From assembly GCF_023515955.1 (NCBI RefSeq), contig NZ_CP097322.1, positions 1,674,001 to 1,738,000 of the forward strand: a stretch of DNA of 64,000 nt, written 5' to 3'. Below are positions 1 to 7,807 of this stretch, in pieces. Every line of letters starts with the position of its first letter. The first letter of the stretch is position 1. Below the pieces are notes generated by a model. It saw nothing but the letters and a program-made list of their open reading frames with translations. It did not search any database and was not told the origin of the DNA. The position numbers were made by a program, and so were the translations under genes. This stretch comes from Streptomyces sp. RerS4 (GTDB lineage: Bacteria > Actinomycetota > Actinomycetes > Streptomycetales > Streptomycetaceae).

Positions 1-96
1 GAGGATCACCTTGCGTCCCGCGTCGACGAGCTCGGCGGTGGCCACGAGGCCGGCGAGGCCCGCTCCGATCACGATCACGTCAGCGTCGTACGTCAT
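1..96 (-). CDS. FAD-dependent dehydrogenase, N-terminus only
   Basis: Only the first 32 codons lie in the window; the gene continues past base 1. They contain the Rossmann dinucleotide-binding signature VIVIGAGLAGLVATAE (GxGxxG followed by an acidic residue), which binds the ADP part of FAD in the FAD_binding_2/succinate dehydrogenase-like flavoproteins, a group that includes ketosteroid dehydrogenases. The substrate cannot be told from this fragment. It is divergent from the Nudix gene that starts 84 bp away. Confidence 0.7.
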   Translation of the reverse strand, partial: MTYDADVIVIGAGLAGLVATAELVDAGRKVIL

Positions 97-180
97 GCGT
101 TGCCCGTCCTCCGGTCGGTGGTGGGGCAGATCCTTGGCTACGGAGCGGTAACCCGTCAACAGCGGTGGTTGGATGAGGGC

Positions 181-702
181 GTGAGCGCTGCCGATGAGGT
201 ACTGGACGTGGTGGACCGCAACGACCGGGTGATCGGACGGGCGCCCCGGGGCGAGGTGTACCGCCGGGGGCTGATCCACCGGTGTGTGTTCGTGCTGGCC
301 ACGGACGAGCGGGGGCGGATCTTCGTCCACCGGCGGACGGCGTCGAAGCTGGTGTTCCCCTCCCACTACGACATGTTCGTGGGCGGGGTGCTGGGCACCG
401 GGGAGGACTACGCGGACGCGGCGCTGCGGGAGGCCTCGGAGGAGCTGGGGGTGAGCGGGCTGGAGCGGCCGGCGCCGCTGTTCAAGTTCCTGTACGAGGG
501 TCCGGGCGGGACGTGGTGGTCGTACGTGCACGAGGTGCGGTGCGACCTGCCGGTGGCTCCGCAGGAGTCGGAGGTGGACTGGCACGCGTGGCTGTCGCCG
601 CGGGAGCTGGGGCGGCGGGTCGCGGACGGGGTGTGGCCGTGGGTGCCGGACGGGCTGGAGGCGTGGCGGCGGCTGGAGGCGTGGCGGGCCGGGTCCCCGT
701 AG
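181..702 (+). CDS. Nudix hydrolase
   Basis: A 173-residue Nudix-fold pyrophosphohydrolase. The full Nudix box is present: G-x5-E (GVLGTGE), seven residues, then REASEELGV, which supplies the Mg-binding glutamates. The opening EVLDVVDRNDRVIGRAPR resembles the YfcD/isopentenyl-diphosphate isomerase-like branch, whose substrates are often unknown. The open frame extends upstream to base 100, but GTG 181 is preferred because the family homology begins there and the upstream part looks like shadow sequence. It ends 9 bp before the DUF202 gene and may be co-transcribed with it. Family call is firm, substrate unknown. Confidence 0.85.
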   Translation: MSAADEVLDVVDRNDRVIGRAPRGEVYRRGLIHRCVFVLATDERGRIFVHRRTASKLVFPSHYDMFVGGVLGTGEDYADAALREASEELGVSGLERPAPLFKFLYEGPGGTWWSYVHEVRCDLPVAPQESEVDWHAWLSPRELGRRVADGVWPWVPDGLEAWRRLEAWRAGSP

Positions 703-711
703 ATTGGTCTG

Positions 712-1110
712 ATGATCGGTTTCGTCAAGGACGTGCGCCTCTGGTTCGCGCCGCAGCGGCTGAGGAACGAGGGCGACACCCCGGACTACCGGTTCTCGCT
801 GGCCAACGAGCGGACCTTCCTCGCCTGGATCCGGACCGCGCTGGCGCTGGTGGGCGGCGGGTTCGCGGTGGACCAGTTCCTGCCGGACCTGCGGTGGGGG
901 GTGCGGGTCTCGATGGCGTTCGCCCTGCTGGCGGTGGGCGCGGCGTGCGCGCTGCGGGCGGTGAACCACTGGGCGCGGTGCGAGCGGGCGATGCGCCGGG
1001 GTGAGGACCTGCCGCTGTCGCGGTTCCCGGTGGTGCTGAGCCTGGGGGTGGGGCTGGTCGCGGTGGCGATGGTGGTGGTCGTGCTGCTGGGTTGGACGAC
1101 GGGGCGGTGA
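712..1110 (+). CDS. DUF202 (YidH-type) membrane protein
   Basis: A 132-residue protein with the DUF202 signature LANERTFLAWIRTALALVGG near residues 30-49, then two further hydrophobic segments at about 62-80 and 105-128. Three membrane helices are predicted by eye. Members of this family are small inner-membrane proteins with no settled function. Its stop overlaps the GTG of the next DUF202 gene by 4 bp, so the two paralogues are probably translated together and may form a heteromeric complex. Confidence 0.85.
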   Translation: MIGFVKDVRLWFAPQRLRNEGDTPDYRFSLANERTFLAWIRTALALVGGGFAVDQFLPDLRWGVRVSMAFALLAVGAACALRAVNHWARCERAMRRGEDLPLSRFPVVLSLGVGLVAVAMVVVVLLGWTTGR

Positions 1111-1436
1111 GCGGGTCCGGTCCCGCCGTGGGTGAGGCCCGGGACGCCGGGTTGCAGCCCGAGCGGACGCGGCTGGCGTGGCGGCGTACGACCCTGGCCT
1201 GTTCGGTGGTGGCCGTGCTGGCGATCCGCCAGGCGCTGCACGGCTCCGCTTCGCCGCCGGAGGTGCTCGGCGCGGCGGTGGTGGCGCTGGTCTGGTTGGC
1301 GTTCCTGGGCCTGGCGCACCGTCGGATCCGGTCCCTGGCGGCGCCGCGGCCGGCCGCTCTGGCGCCGCGCGCGGCGTCGGCGCTGGTGGCGTGCACGGTG
1401 GCGTTGGCCCTGCTGGCGGTGGCGCTCGTCTTCTGA
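1107..1436 (+). CDS. DUF202 membrane protein, second copy
   Basis: A 109-residue paralogue of the preceding gene, with the matching motif LQPERTRLAWRRTTLA near its N-terminus and three hydrophobic stretches. GTG 1107 forms a GTGA overlap with the upstream stop; an in-frame ATG at 1092 lies five codons further up inside that gene and is an alternative start. Paired YidH-like plus short DUF202 genes are common in actinobacteria. The biochemical role is not known. Confidence 0.8.
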   Translation: MSGSGPAVGEARDAGLQPERTRLAWRRTTLACSVVAVLAIRQALHGSASPPEVLGAAVVALVWLAFLGLAHRRIRSLAAPRPAALAPRAASALVACTVALALLAVALVF

Positions 1437-1520
1437 ATCGTCCGAGGGGCTGACGTAGGACGGCGACACGAAGTGGGACAGAGCGGGCGCGAGGGGTCGA
1501 ACGGGACTAGCCTCGGCGCC

Positions 1521-1817
1521 ATGACGACCCTGCACCAGGAACACCCCCTGCACGCCCACACCCACGGTCCGGACTGCGGGCACCCGAAGGTGCCGCACGG
1601 CGACCACGTCGACTACGCGCACGACGGCCATCTGCACCGGGAGCACTCAGGGCACTGGGACGAGTGCGAGGCCCCGGGCCACAGCACCCACGAGGTGCAC
1701 CCGCACGCGCACGGCGCGGACTGCGGCCACGAGTCCGTCAGGCACGGCGACCACGTCGACTACCTGCACGACGGGCACCGACACGCCGAGCACGACGGCC
1801 ATTACGACGACCACTGA
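1521..1817 (+). CDS. His-rich duplicated protein, probable metal binder
   Basis: A 98-residue cytosolic-looking protein with no signal peptide and an extreme content of His, Asp and Glu. It consists of two tandem copies of a unit of about 35-40 residues; each has (H)xHGxDCGH, then HGDHVDY, then HDGHxHxEHxGH. The ordered His/Asp/Cys ligands strongly suggest Zn, Ni or Co storage or chaperoning, by analogy with other His-rich metallochaperones; this is inference. ATG 1521 is chosen because the upstream open frame is unlike the repeat. No metal-responsive promoter element was recognised upstream. Confidence 0.75.
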   Translation: MTTLHQEHPLHAHTHGPDCGHPKVPHGDHVDYAHDGHLHREHSGHWDECEAPGHSTHEVHPHAHGADCGHESVRHGDHVDYLHDGHRHAEHDGHYDDH

Positions 1818-1924
1818 CGTCCACCCTCCCCCACCCTCTCCCACTCCCCCACCCGCTCTCCCCGGGCCGGGCGGCGGCCGGCAGGATGCCGATCGTCCGT
1901 CAAAACGACCCGGGGAGAGCGTCC

Positions 1925-2836
1925 ATGACCGCCGAAGAGCCGTATGTCCTCCAGCCCGCGCCCGGTGTGTACGCCTACGTGCAGCCGGACGGGGGCTGGT
2001 GCCTGAACAACGCCGGCTTCGTCAGCGACGGCGGGCGGACGCTGCTGGTCGACACGGCCGCGACCGAGCGGCGGGCGCTGGCCCTGCGGGCGGCCGTCGA
2101 GGCGGCCGGGGCGCCGGCGCCGGGCGTGGTGGTCAACACCCACCACCACGGCGACCACACGTACGGAAACGGCGTGTTCGCGGACGGGGCCGTGATCATC
2201 GGGCACGAGAACGCGCGCGCCGAACAGCTCGCCGCCGGGCACCAGCTGGAGCTGATCTGGCCCACGACCGACTTCGGCGCGATAGACATCACCGCGCCCA
2301 CCCTCACCTACGCCGACCGGCTGACCCTGCACGTCGGGGAGACCGAGGTGCGGGTGATCCACCCGGGCGTCGCGCACACGACCGGCGATTCGGTGGTGTG
2401 GCTGCCGCGGCAGCGGGTCGTGTTCACCGGTGACCTGGTGTTCGCCGGGGGGACGCCGTTCCTGGCGATGGGTTCGCTGTCCGGGTCGCTGCGGGCGCTG
2501 GAACTGCTGCGCGGGCTCGGCGCCGAAACCGTCGTACCGGGGCACGGGCCGCTGACGGACCCGTCGGCGTACGAGGCCACGGAGCGGTACCTGCTGTTCG
2601 TGGCCGAGCTGGCGCGGGAGGGCCGGGAGAAGGGGCTGACCCCGCTGGAGACGGCGCGGCAGGCCGATCTCGGCGAGTTCGCCGCCTGGCGGGAGAGCGA
2701 GCGGCTGGTGGCGAACGTGCACCGGGCCTACGCGGAGCTGGCCGGGGAGGCGGAGGGGGCTCCGCTGGACATCATGGCGGTGCTGCGGGACATGACGGTG
2801 ATGAACGGCGGGACGCCGATCCTGTGTCACGCGTGA
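1925..2836 (+). CDS. MBL-fold metallohydrolase
   Basis: A 303-residue metallo-beta-lactamase-fold hydrolase. The metal-binding motif NTHHHGDHTYGN (HxHxDH type) lies near residue 78, followed by a further His in HPGVAHTTGDSVVW, the Asp in FTGDLVF and a C-terminal His in VPGHGP. A GGGGAGAG ribosome site precedes ATG 1925. The layout resembles cyclase/glyoxalase-II-like and quorum-lactonase-like members, but nothing fixes the substrate. It lies just upstream of the acyl-CoA operon at 3000 but is separated from it by an operator, so is probably not part of that transcript. Confidence 0.85.
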   Translation: MTAEEPYVLQPAPGVYAYVQPDGGWCLNNAGFVSDGGRTLLVDTAATERRALALRAAVEAAGAPAPGVVVNTHHHGDHTYGNGVFADGAVIIGHENARAEQLAAGHQLELIWPTTDFGAIDITAPTLTYADRLTLHVGETEVRVIHPGVAHTTGDSVVWLPRQRVVFTGDLVFAGGTPFLAMGSLSGSLRALELLRGLGAETVVPGHGPLTDPSAYEATERYLLFVAELAREGREKGLTPLETARQADLGEFAAWRESERLVANVHRAYAELAGEAEGAPLDIMAVLRDMTVMNGGTPILCHA

Positions 2837-2885
2837 GGTGAGACGGCGCGCGCCGGAGGAGTTCTTCGGCCCGCCCTCTGGACGG

Positions 2886-2905
2886 CATACCGACTGGTCG
2901 GCATG
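2886..2905. promoter_or_regulatory. TetR-type palindromic operator, site 1
   Basis: CATACCGACTGGTCGGCATG is a nearly perfect 20-bp inverted repeat, 95 bp upstream of the APH-like kinase gene. Very similar sequences occur at 8655-8674 and 23707-23726. Several extra GGTCGG half-sites follow at about 2922-2951. The obvious candidate ligand is the TetR protein encoded at 5326-5937, between the two operons that carry sites 1 and 2. Binding is inferred. Confidence 0.65.
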
Positions 2906-2999
2906 ATGGGCGGAGTGATCGGCTGGTCGGCCCGGTCGGTCGGTCGGCCCGTCACCGCCCCACGTCCCACGTCCCACCACCCGCACGGAGGTGCCCCGT

Positions 3000-4040
3000 A
3001 TGACGCCAGCCCCACAGGATCCGCGCGGCCTCGACCTGGCGCGGCTGCGCGAGCACCTCGACGCCGCCCGACCCGGCCTCGTCGCCGGGCCGCTGAGCGG
3101 CCGGCTGATCGAGGGGGGCCGGTCGAACCTGACGTACGCGATCACCGACGGCGCCTCCCGTTGGGTGGTGCGCCGCCCGCCCCTGGGCCACGTCCTGGCC
3201 ACCGCGCACGACATGCGGCGCGAGCACCGGGTCATCTCCGCCCTGCACGACACGGCCGTGCCGGTGCCCGAGGCGCTGCTGCTGTGCGAGGACGAGGGGG
3301 TGGTGGGGGCCCCGTTCTACGTCATGGAGCACGTGGACGGGGTCCCGTACCGGACGGCGGAACAGCTCGCCGGGCTCGGCCCGGAGCGGACCCGGCGGGC
3401 GGTGCTGGGCCTCGTGGACACCCTGGTCGACCTGCACGCCGTGGATCCCGAGGCGGTGGGCCTGGGCGACTTCGGCCGCCCCGAGGGCTTCCTCGACCGG
3501 CAGTTGCGCCGCTGGGGCAAGCAGCTGGCGGCCTCCCGGGGGCGGGAGCTGGCCGGGGTGGACGAGTTGCACGCCGCGCTCGGCCGGGCGCTGCCCGACT
3601 CCCCCGCGCCGACCGTGGTGCACGGGGACTTCCGGCTGGACAACGTCCTGATCGGCGGCCCGGACGACACGGTGCGCGCGGTGCTGGACTGGGAGATGTC
3701 CACCCTGGGCGATCCGCTGACCGACCTCGGACTGCTCGTCATGTACAGCTCGGACCTGGGGCTGACGGACTCGCCCGTCAGTACGACGAGCCGCGCGCCG
3801 GGGCATCCGTCGCCGGCCGAGCTGGTCGAACGCTACGCCGCCCGCTCGGGGCGGGACACGGGCGCGATCGCCTGGTACACGGCCTTCGCCTGGTTCAAGC
3901 TCGCGGTGATCCTCGAAGGCATCCACTACCGGTACACGCTCGGCCAGACCGTCGGCGCGGGCTTCGACCGGATCGGGGAACTGGTCCCGGTCTTCATCGA
4001 GCACGGCCTGACCACCTTGCAGGACCTCCAGGAAGGCTGA
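3000..4040 (+). CDS. APH-like phosphotransferase (ACAD10/11, LvaA type)
   Basis: A 346-residue aminoglycoside-phosphotransferase-fold kinase. It has the N-lobe opening SGRLIEGGRSNLTYAI, the catalytic loop VVHGDFRLDNVL near residue 205 and the metal-binding segment VLDWEMSTLGDPLTDLG. Partnered with an acyl-CoA dehydrogenase 13 bp downstream, this kind of kinase is the bacterial counterpart of the kinase domain of ACAD10/ACAD11 and of LvaA of levulinate catabolism, which phosphorylates 4-hydroxyacyl-CoA. Drug resistance is unlikely. ATG 3000 follows a GGAGGTG site at good spacing; GTG 2991 lies within that site. Function is inferred from family and neighbour. Confidence 0.85.
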   Translation: MTPAPQDPRGLDLARLREHLDAARPGLVAGPLSGRLIEGGRSNLTYAITDGASRWVVRRPPLGHVLATAHDMRREHRVISALHDTAVPVPEALLLCEDEGVVGAPFYVMEHVDGVPYRTAEQLAGLGPERTRRAVLGLVDTLVDLHAVDPEAVGLGDFGRPEGFLDRQLRRWGKQLAASRGRELAGVDELHAALGRALPDSPAPTVVHGDFRLDNVLIGGPDDTVRAVLDWEMSTLGDPLTDLGLLVMYSSDLGLTDSPVSTTSRAPGHPSPAELVERYAARSGRDTGAIAWYTAFAWFKLAVILEGIHYRYTLGQTVGAGFDRIGELVPVFIEHGLTTLQDLQEG

Positions 4041-4053
4041 GGAGCCGATCAGC

Positions 4054-5268
4054 ATGGATTTCGCATTCGACGCCCGCACCGAGGAACTCCGCGAGCGGTT
4101 GCTCGCGTTCATGGAGGAGTACGTCTACCCGGCGGAGGCCGTCGCCGCCGGGCAGCGCGCGCGGCTGGCCTCGCCCTGGGACACCCCGGCCGTGTTCGGT
4201 GAACTGAAGGCGCAGGCGCGCCGTCAGGGGCTGTGGAACCTGTTCCTGCCCGATGCCGAGTACGGCGCCGGGCTGACCAACCTCCAGTACGCCCCGCTCG
4301 CCGAGATCACCGGTCGCAGCCCCCACCTGGCCCCGATGGCGACCAACTGCGCGGCCCCGGACACGGGGAACATGGAGCTCCTCGCGCAGTTCGGCAGCGA
4401 GGAGCACAAGAAGCGGTGGCTGGAGCCGCTGTTGGCCGGGGAGATCCGCTCCGCCTTCGCGATGACCGAGCCCGAGGTGGCGTCGTCGGACGCGACGAAC
4501 ATCGAGACGCGGATCGAGCGGGTGGGTGACGAGTACGTGGTCACCGGCCGCAAGTGGTTCATCTCGGGCGCGATGAACCCGGACTGTCGGATCTTCATCG
4601 TCATGGGCAAGACCGACCCGCAGGGCGCCGACCCGCGCCGCCAACAGTCGATGGTCCTGGTCCCCCGCGACACCCCGGGCGTCGAGGTGCGCCGGGCGAT
4701 GACGGTGTACGGGTACGAGGACCACGACCACGGCGGGCACGCCGAGGTGGTCTTCGACGGGGCGCGGGTGCCGGCTGCGAACCTGATCGGCGAGGAGGGA
4801 GCGGGCTTCGCCATCGCGCAGGCGCGGCTCGGGCCGGGCCGGATCCACCACTGCATGCGGCTGATCGGCATGGCGGAGCGGGCGATCGAGCTGATGTGCC
4901 GGCGCGCGGTGGAGCGTACGGCCTTCGGCAAGCCGCTGGCCGCGCAGGGGGTCGTACAGAACTGGATCGCCGACGCCCGGGTGAGCGTGGAGCAGTTGCG
5001 GCTGCTGGTGCTGAAGACGGCCTGGCTGATGGACACCGTCGGCAACCGGGGCGCCCACACCGAGATCCAGGCCATCAAGATCGCCACGCCGCGCGCGGTG
5101 GTGAAGATCCTCGACGACGCGGTCCAGCTGTACGGGGCGGGCGGGGTCAGCCAGGACTTCCCGCTGGCCGAGCTGTGGGCGGCGGCGCGGACCCTGCGGC
5201 TGGCGGACGGCCCGGACGAGGTGCACCAGCGCTCGCTGGGCCGGCGGGAGCTGAAGCGGTACCTCTGA
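4054..5268 (+). CDS. acyl-CoA dehydrogenase (ACAD10/11, LvaC type)
   Basis: A 404-residue FAD-dependent acyl-CoA dehydrogenase. Recognisable blocks are FAMTEPEVASSDATNI (flavin and substrate contact), the central beta-barrel region GYEDHDHGGHAEVVFDG, RTAFGKPLAAQGVVQ and the C-terminal LYGAGGVSQDFPLAELW. This long-loop subtype is the one normally paired with an APH-like kinase. In the known pairs it eliminates phosphate from the 4-phospho-acyl-CoA to reach the 3-hydroxyacyl-CoA series. It starts 13 bp after the kinase gene, in one operon. Its last codons form the first unit of a 13-bp tandem repeat. Confidence 0.88.
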   Translation: MDFAFDARTEELRERLLAFMEEYVYPAEAVAAGQRARLASPWDTPAVFGELKAQARRQGLWNLFLPDAEYGAGLTNLQYAPLAEITGRSPHLAPMATNCAAPDTGNMELLAQFGSEEHKKRWLEPLLAGEIRSAFAMTEPEVASSDATNIETRIERVGDEYVVTGRKWFISGAMNPDCRIFIVMGKTDPQGADPRRQQSMVLVPRDTPGVEVRRAMTVYGYEDHDHGGHAEVVFDGARVPAANLIGEEGAGFAIAQARLGPGRIHHCMRLIGMAERAIELMCRRAVERTAFGKPLAAQGVVQNWIADARVSVEQLRLLVLKTAWLMDTVGNRGAHTEIQAIKIATPRAVVKILDDAVQLYGAGGVSQDFPLAELWAAARTLRLADGPDEVHQRSLGRRELKRYL

Positions 5269-5318
5269 GCGGCGCCTTTGATCGGTGCCTCTGAGCGGTG
5301 CCTCCGAGCGGCCGCCGG
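5254..5318. repeat. 13-bp tandem repeat across a stop codon
   Basis: Five adjacent 13-bp units can be aligned: AAGCGGTACCTCT, GAGCGGCGCCTTT, GATCGGTGCCTCT, GAGCGGTGCCTCC and a diverged GAGCGGCCGCCGG. The first encodes the last residues and stop of the acyl-CoA dehydrogenase; the rest fill the gap before the convergent TetR gene. No clear hairpin is formed. Confidence 0.7.
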
Positions 5319-5325
5319 ACCCGGC

Positions 5326-5937
5326 TTACGGGCGCAGGGACCGCAGCAGGAGGTCGGCGAGGTGGTCGGCGACCTGGTGCGGGGTGAGCGGGCCGTCGGT
5401 GCGGTACCAGGTCGACAGGTGGTGGACGGAGCCGAAGTAGTAGTCCACCACCAGGTCGGCGGGGGTGGCCGTGGCGAACACGCCGGTGCGCTGCCCCTCC
5501 TCCACGAGGGCGCGGAAGCGCTCGTGGTAGCGGCGGCGCTCGGCCCGTACCTGCTTGTACTTCTCGGGGCTGAGCTGGTGCATCGACCGGAAGAAGATCA
5601 TCGCGTCGTCGAGGTTCTCGATCGTGGTGACCACCACGTCGGCGGCGGCGGACCGCAGGCGCTCCTCCACGGGGGCGTCGGATCCGGCCACCGCGTCGAG
5701 CCGCTGCTGCTGGAGGCGCAGCATGCGCGCGTACACCTCGTGCAGCAGGTCGTCCTTCGAACCGAAGTAGTGGTAGAGCGCGCCCTTGGTGACGCCGGCC
5801 GCCTCGACGATCTCCTGGACGGAGGTGCGGTCGTAGCCCCGCTCGGCGAACAGCCTGGTGGCGACGGCCAGCAGCCGCTGCGGCACCGGAATCTCCCGGC
5901 CGCCGTCCTCGGGCTCCGTGGTGGTCCTCGCGGCCAT
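5326..5937 (-). CDS. TetR-family regulator
   Basis: A 203-residue TetR/AcrR repressor. The N-terminal helix-turn-helix reads TSVQEIVEAAGVTKGALYHY followed by FGSKDDLL. The C-terminal part is the TetR_C type seen in regulators of acyl-CoA genes. ATG 5937 is preferred to the longer open frame because family homology starts soon after it. It lies between two operons whose upstream regions share one palindrome (2886 and 8655), so it is the best candidate to control both, probably with an acyl-CoA as effector; this is inference. Confidence 0.85.
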   Translation of the reverse strand: MAARTTTEPEDGGREIPVPQRLLAVATRLFAERGYDRTSVQEIVEAAGVTKGALYHYFGSKDDLLHEVYARMLRLQQQRLDAVAGSDAPVEERLRSAAADVVVTTIENLDDAMIFFRSMHQLSPEKYKQVRAERRRYHERFRALVEEGQRTGVFATATPADLVVDYYFGSVHHLSTWYRTDGPLTPHQVADHLADLLLRSLRP

Positions 5938-5998
5938 GGCGCTCGCCTTCCTTTCCTGATCCTCGACTGACGCGGACTGTACGACCGTCCGACTGTTT

Positions 5999-7807
5999 TC
6001 AGCCGCGCTCGCGCAGTTCCCGTCGCAGGATCTTGCCACTGGTGGTCTGCGGAAGAACAGGCAGGATCTCCACCTCGCGCGGGTACTTGTACGCGGCCAG
6101 GCGCTCGGCGCAGTACGCGGACAGCTCGGCGGGCAGCGCGGAGGCGCCGGGGCGCAGGCTCACGTACGCCTTGACGCTCTCGCCCCGGTAGGGGTCGGGG
6201 ACGCCGACGACGGCCGCCTCGCGGACGGCGGGGTGGGTGTAGAGGACGTCCTCCACCTCGCGCGGCCAGACCTTGAAGCCGGAGGCGTTGATCATGTCCT
6301 TCTTGCGGTCGACCACGTACAGCCAGCCGTCGGCGTCCATGAACCCGACGTCGCCGGTGCGCAGTTCCCCGTCGGGGAAGGTGGCGGCGCTCTCCTCGGG
6401 CAATCCCCAGTAGCCGGGAACGACCTGGGGGCCGCGGACGGCTATCTCGCCGGTCTTCCCGAGGGGCAGCTCGGCGCCGTCCTCGTCGAGGATCCGTACG
6501 AGGGTCTGCGCGCCGGGGACGCCGACCGAGAGGGTGCCGGAGGCGGGGTCGACGGGGGCTTCGAGGTGGGCGGGGACCGTGGCGCAGGGGGCGGTGCACT
6601 CGGTGAGGCCGTAGCCGTTGCGGAGGTAGAAGCCGAAGGAGGCGCGGAGGCGTTCGACGAGCGCGGGCGGCAGCGGGGCGCCGCCGGAGGAGAGCACCCG
6701 GAAGGACGCGAAGTGTTCGCGGGTGGCGGCGGGGTGGGCGGCGAGGGCGGTGAACGCGGTGGCGGGGCCGATGGCGTAGGCGGGGCGGTGTTCGAGGAAG
6801 GCGTCGAGGACGGCGCCGGCGTCGAAGCGGTGGGCGAGGACGAGGGTGCCGGCGTTCACGAGGCAGGTGGCGAGTTCGCAGACCAGGCCGGTGATGTGGA
6901 AGAGCGGGGCGAGGGCGAAGTAGCGGGCGCCTTCGGGGAGGGGGTGGCCGGTGACCTGGCGGGTGGCGTTGTAGGTGATCGCGCCGTGGGGGTTGAGGGC
7001 GCCCTTGGGGGTGCCCGAGGTGCCGGAGGTGTAGCTGATGAGGGCGGTGTCGGCGGCGGTGAGGCGGGGGTCGGGCGGCGCGGGGTGGCCCTGACGGGCC
7101 ACGGTGGCGAGGTCGGCGGGGACCGGGACGGCCCCCGGGTCGGCGGGGACCGGGACGGCCCCCGGGTCGGCGGGGGCCGGGGCGGTCTCCTGGGCCGGGA
7201 CGGCCTGGGCAGGAGCGGCCGGGGGCGGGGCGGCCGGGGGTGCGGCGGGTTCCCGGTCGGGGGCGGTCGGGGATGGGGGCGGGAAGACTCGGGGGTCGTT
7301 GCGGGTTTGGAAGTCCTGGTCGCGGGCGGTCAGGGTGACCCGTACGCCCGACCCGCGCGCGGTGTCCCGTAGGTACGCCTCCCACGCCCGCCCCTCGCAC
7401 ACGAGCGCGACCGCGCCGGAGTCGCGCAGGATGTGGCCGGCCTCCGCGGCCTTGTACATGGGGTTCAGCGGGACGACGACCGCCCCGGCCTTCCACGCGG
7501 CCAGCACGGCGAGCACGAAGTGCGGGGTGTTCTGGAGCATCACCGCGACCCGGTCGCCGCGGCCGACGCCCCGCTCGGCGAGGTGGCCGGCGAGGGAGTC
7601 GGAGAGGGCGTCGGTCTCGGCGTAGTCGACGCGGCCGTCGAAGTAGGCGAGGGCGGTACGGTGCGGGGCCCGCGCCACGGCCTCCCGGAAGGCGTGCAGC
7701 ACGCTGGGGGCGGGGCTGATCGGGGCCCGCTGGGCGGGGCTGAGCCGCCCCAGCCACGGCATGGCGGCATACGGGGAGCCGGCGGCGACGGTGGACGGCC
7801 GTGTCAC
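5999..7807 (-). CDS. acyl-CoA ligase (AMP-forming)
   Basis: A 602-residue ANL-family ligase that would activate a carboxylic acid to its CoA thioester via an acyl-adenylate. The P-loop-like motif YTSGTSGTPKGA, the NGYGLTEC motif, the hinge GDVGFMDADGWLYVVDRKKD and the C-terminal lysine motif TTSGKILRREL are all intact. A Pro/Ala-rich linker of about 90 residues, coded by a tandem repeat, sits before the P-loop. GTG 7807 overlaps the SDR stop by 4 bp, so the two are translationally coupled. The likely role is to feed the dehydrogenase pathway nearby. Confidence 0.88.
   Translation of the reverse strand: MTRPSTVAAGSPYAAMPWLGRLSPAQRAPISPAPSVLHAFREAVARAPHRTALAYFDGRVDYAETDALSDSLAGHLAERGVGRGDRVAVMLQNTPHFVLAVLAAWKAGAVVVPLNPMYKAAEAGHILRDSGAVALVCEGRAWEAYLRDTARGSGVRVTLTARDQDFQTRNDPRVFPPPSPTAPDREPAAPPAAPPPAAPAQAVPAQETAPAPADPGAVPVPADPGAVPVPADLATVARQGHPAPPDPRLTAADTALISYTSGTSGTPKGALNPHGAITYNATRQVTGHPLPEGARYFALAPLFHITGLVCELATCLVNAGTLVLAHRFDAGAVLDAFLEHRPAYAIGPATAFTALAAHPAATREHFASFRVLSSGGAPLPPALVERLRASFGFYLRNGYGLTECTAPCATVPAHLEAPVDPASGTLSVGVPGAQTLVRILDEDGAELPLGKTGEIAVRGPQVVPGYWGLPEESAATFPDGELRTGDVGFMDADGWLYVVDRKKDMINASGFKVWPREVEDVLYTHPAVREAAVVGVPDPYRGESVKAYVSLRPGASALPAELSAYCAERLAAYKYPREVEILPVLPQTTSGKILRRELRERG
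7114..7186. repeat. 27-bp tandem repeat inside ligase gene
   Basis: A 27-bp unit is repeated exactly at 7114-7140 and 7141-7167, and an imperfect third copy follows to about 7186. Each unit encodes the nine residues ADPGAVPVP on the minus strand, and since 27 is a multiple of three, copy number can change without breaking the frame. It lies in the Pro/Ala-rich linker before the adenylation P-loop, a segment not usual in this enzyme family. Confidence 0.8.

Noticed and set aside
3000..4040. Aminoglycoside phosphotransferase resistance gene
   Set aside because: The pairing with an acyl-CoA dehydrogenase and the operator context fit ACAD10/11-type metabolism.
5961..5995. A possible TetR operator upstream of the TetR at 5937
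   Set aside because: CGACCGTCCGAC gives only weak symmetry and does not match the CATACCGAC sites well enough to list.
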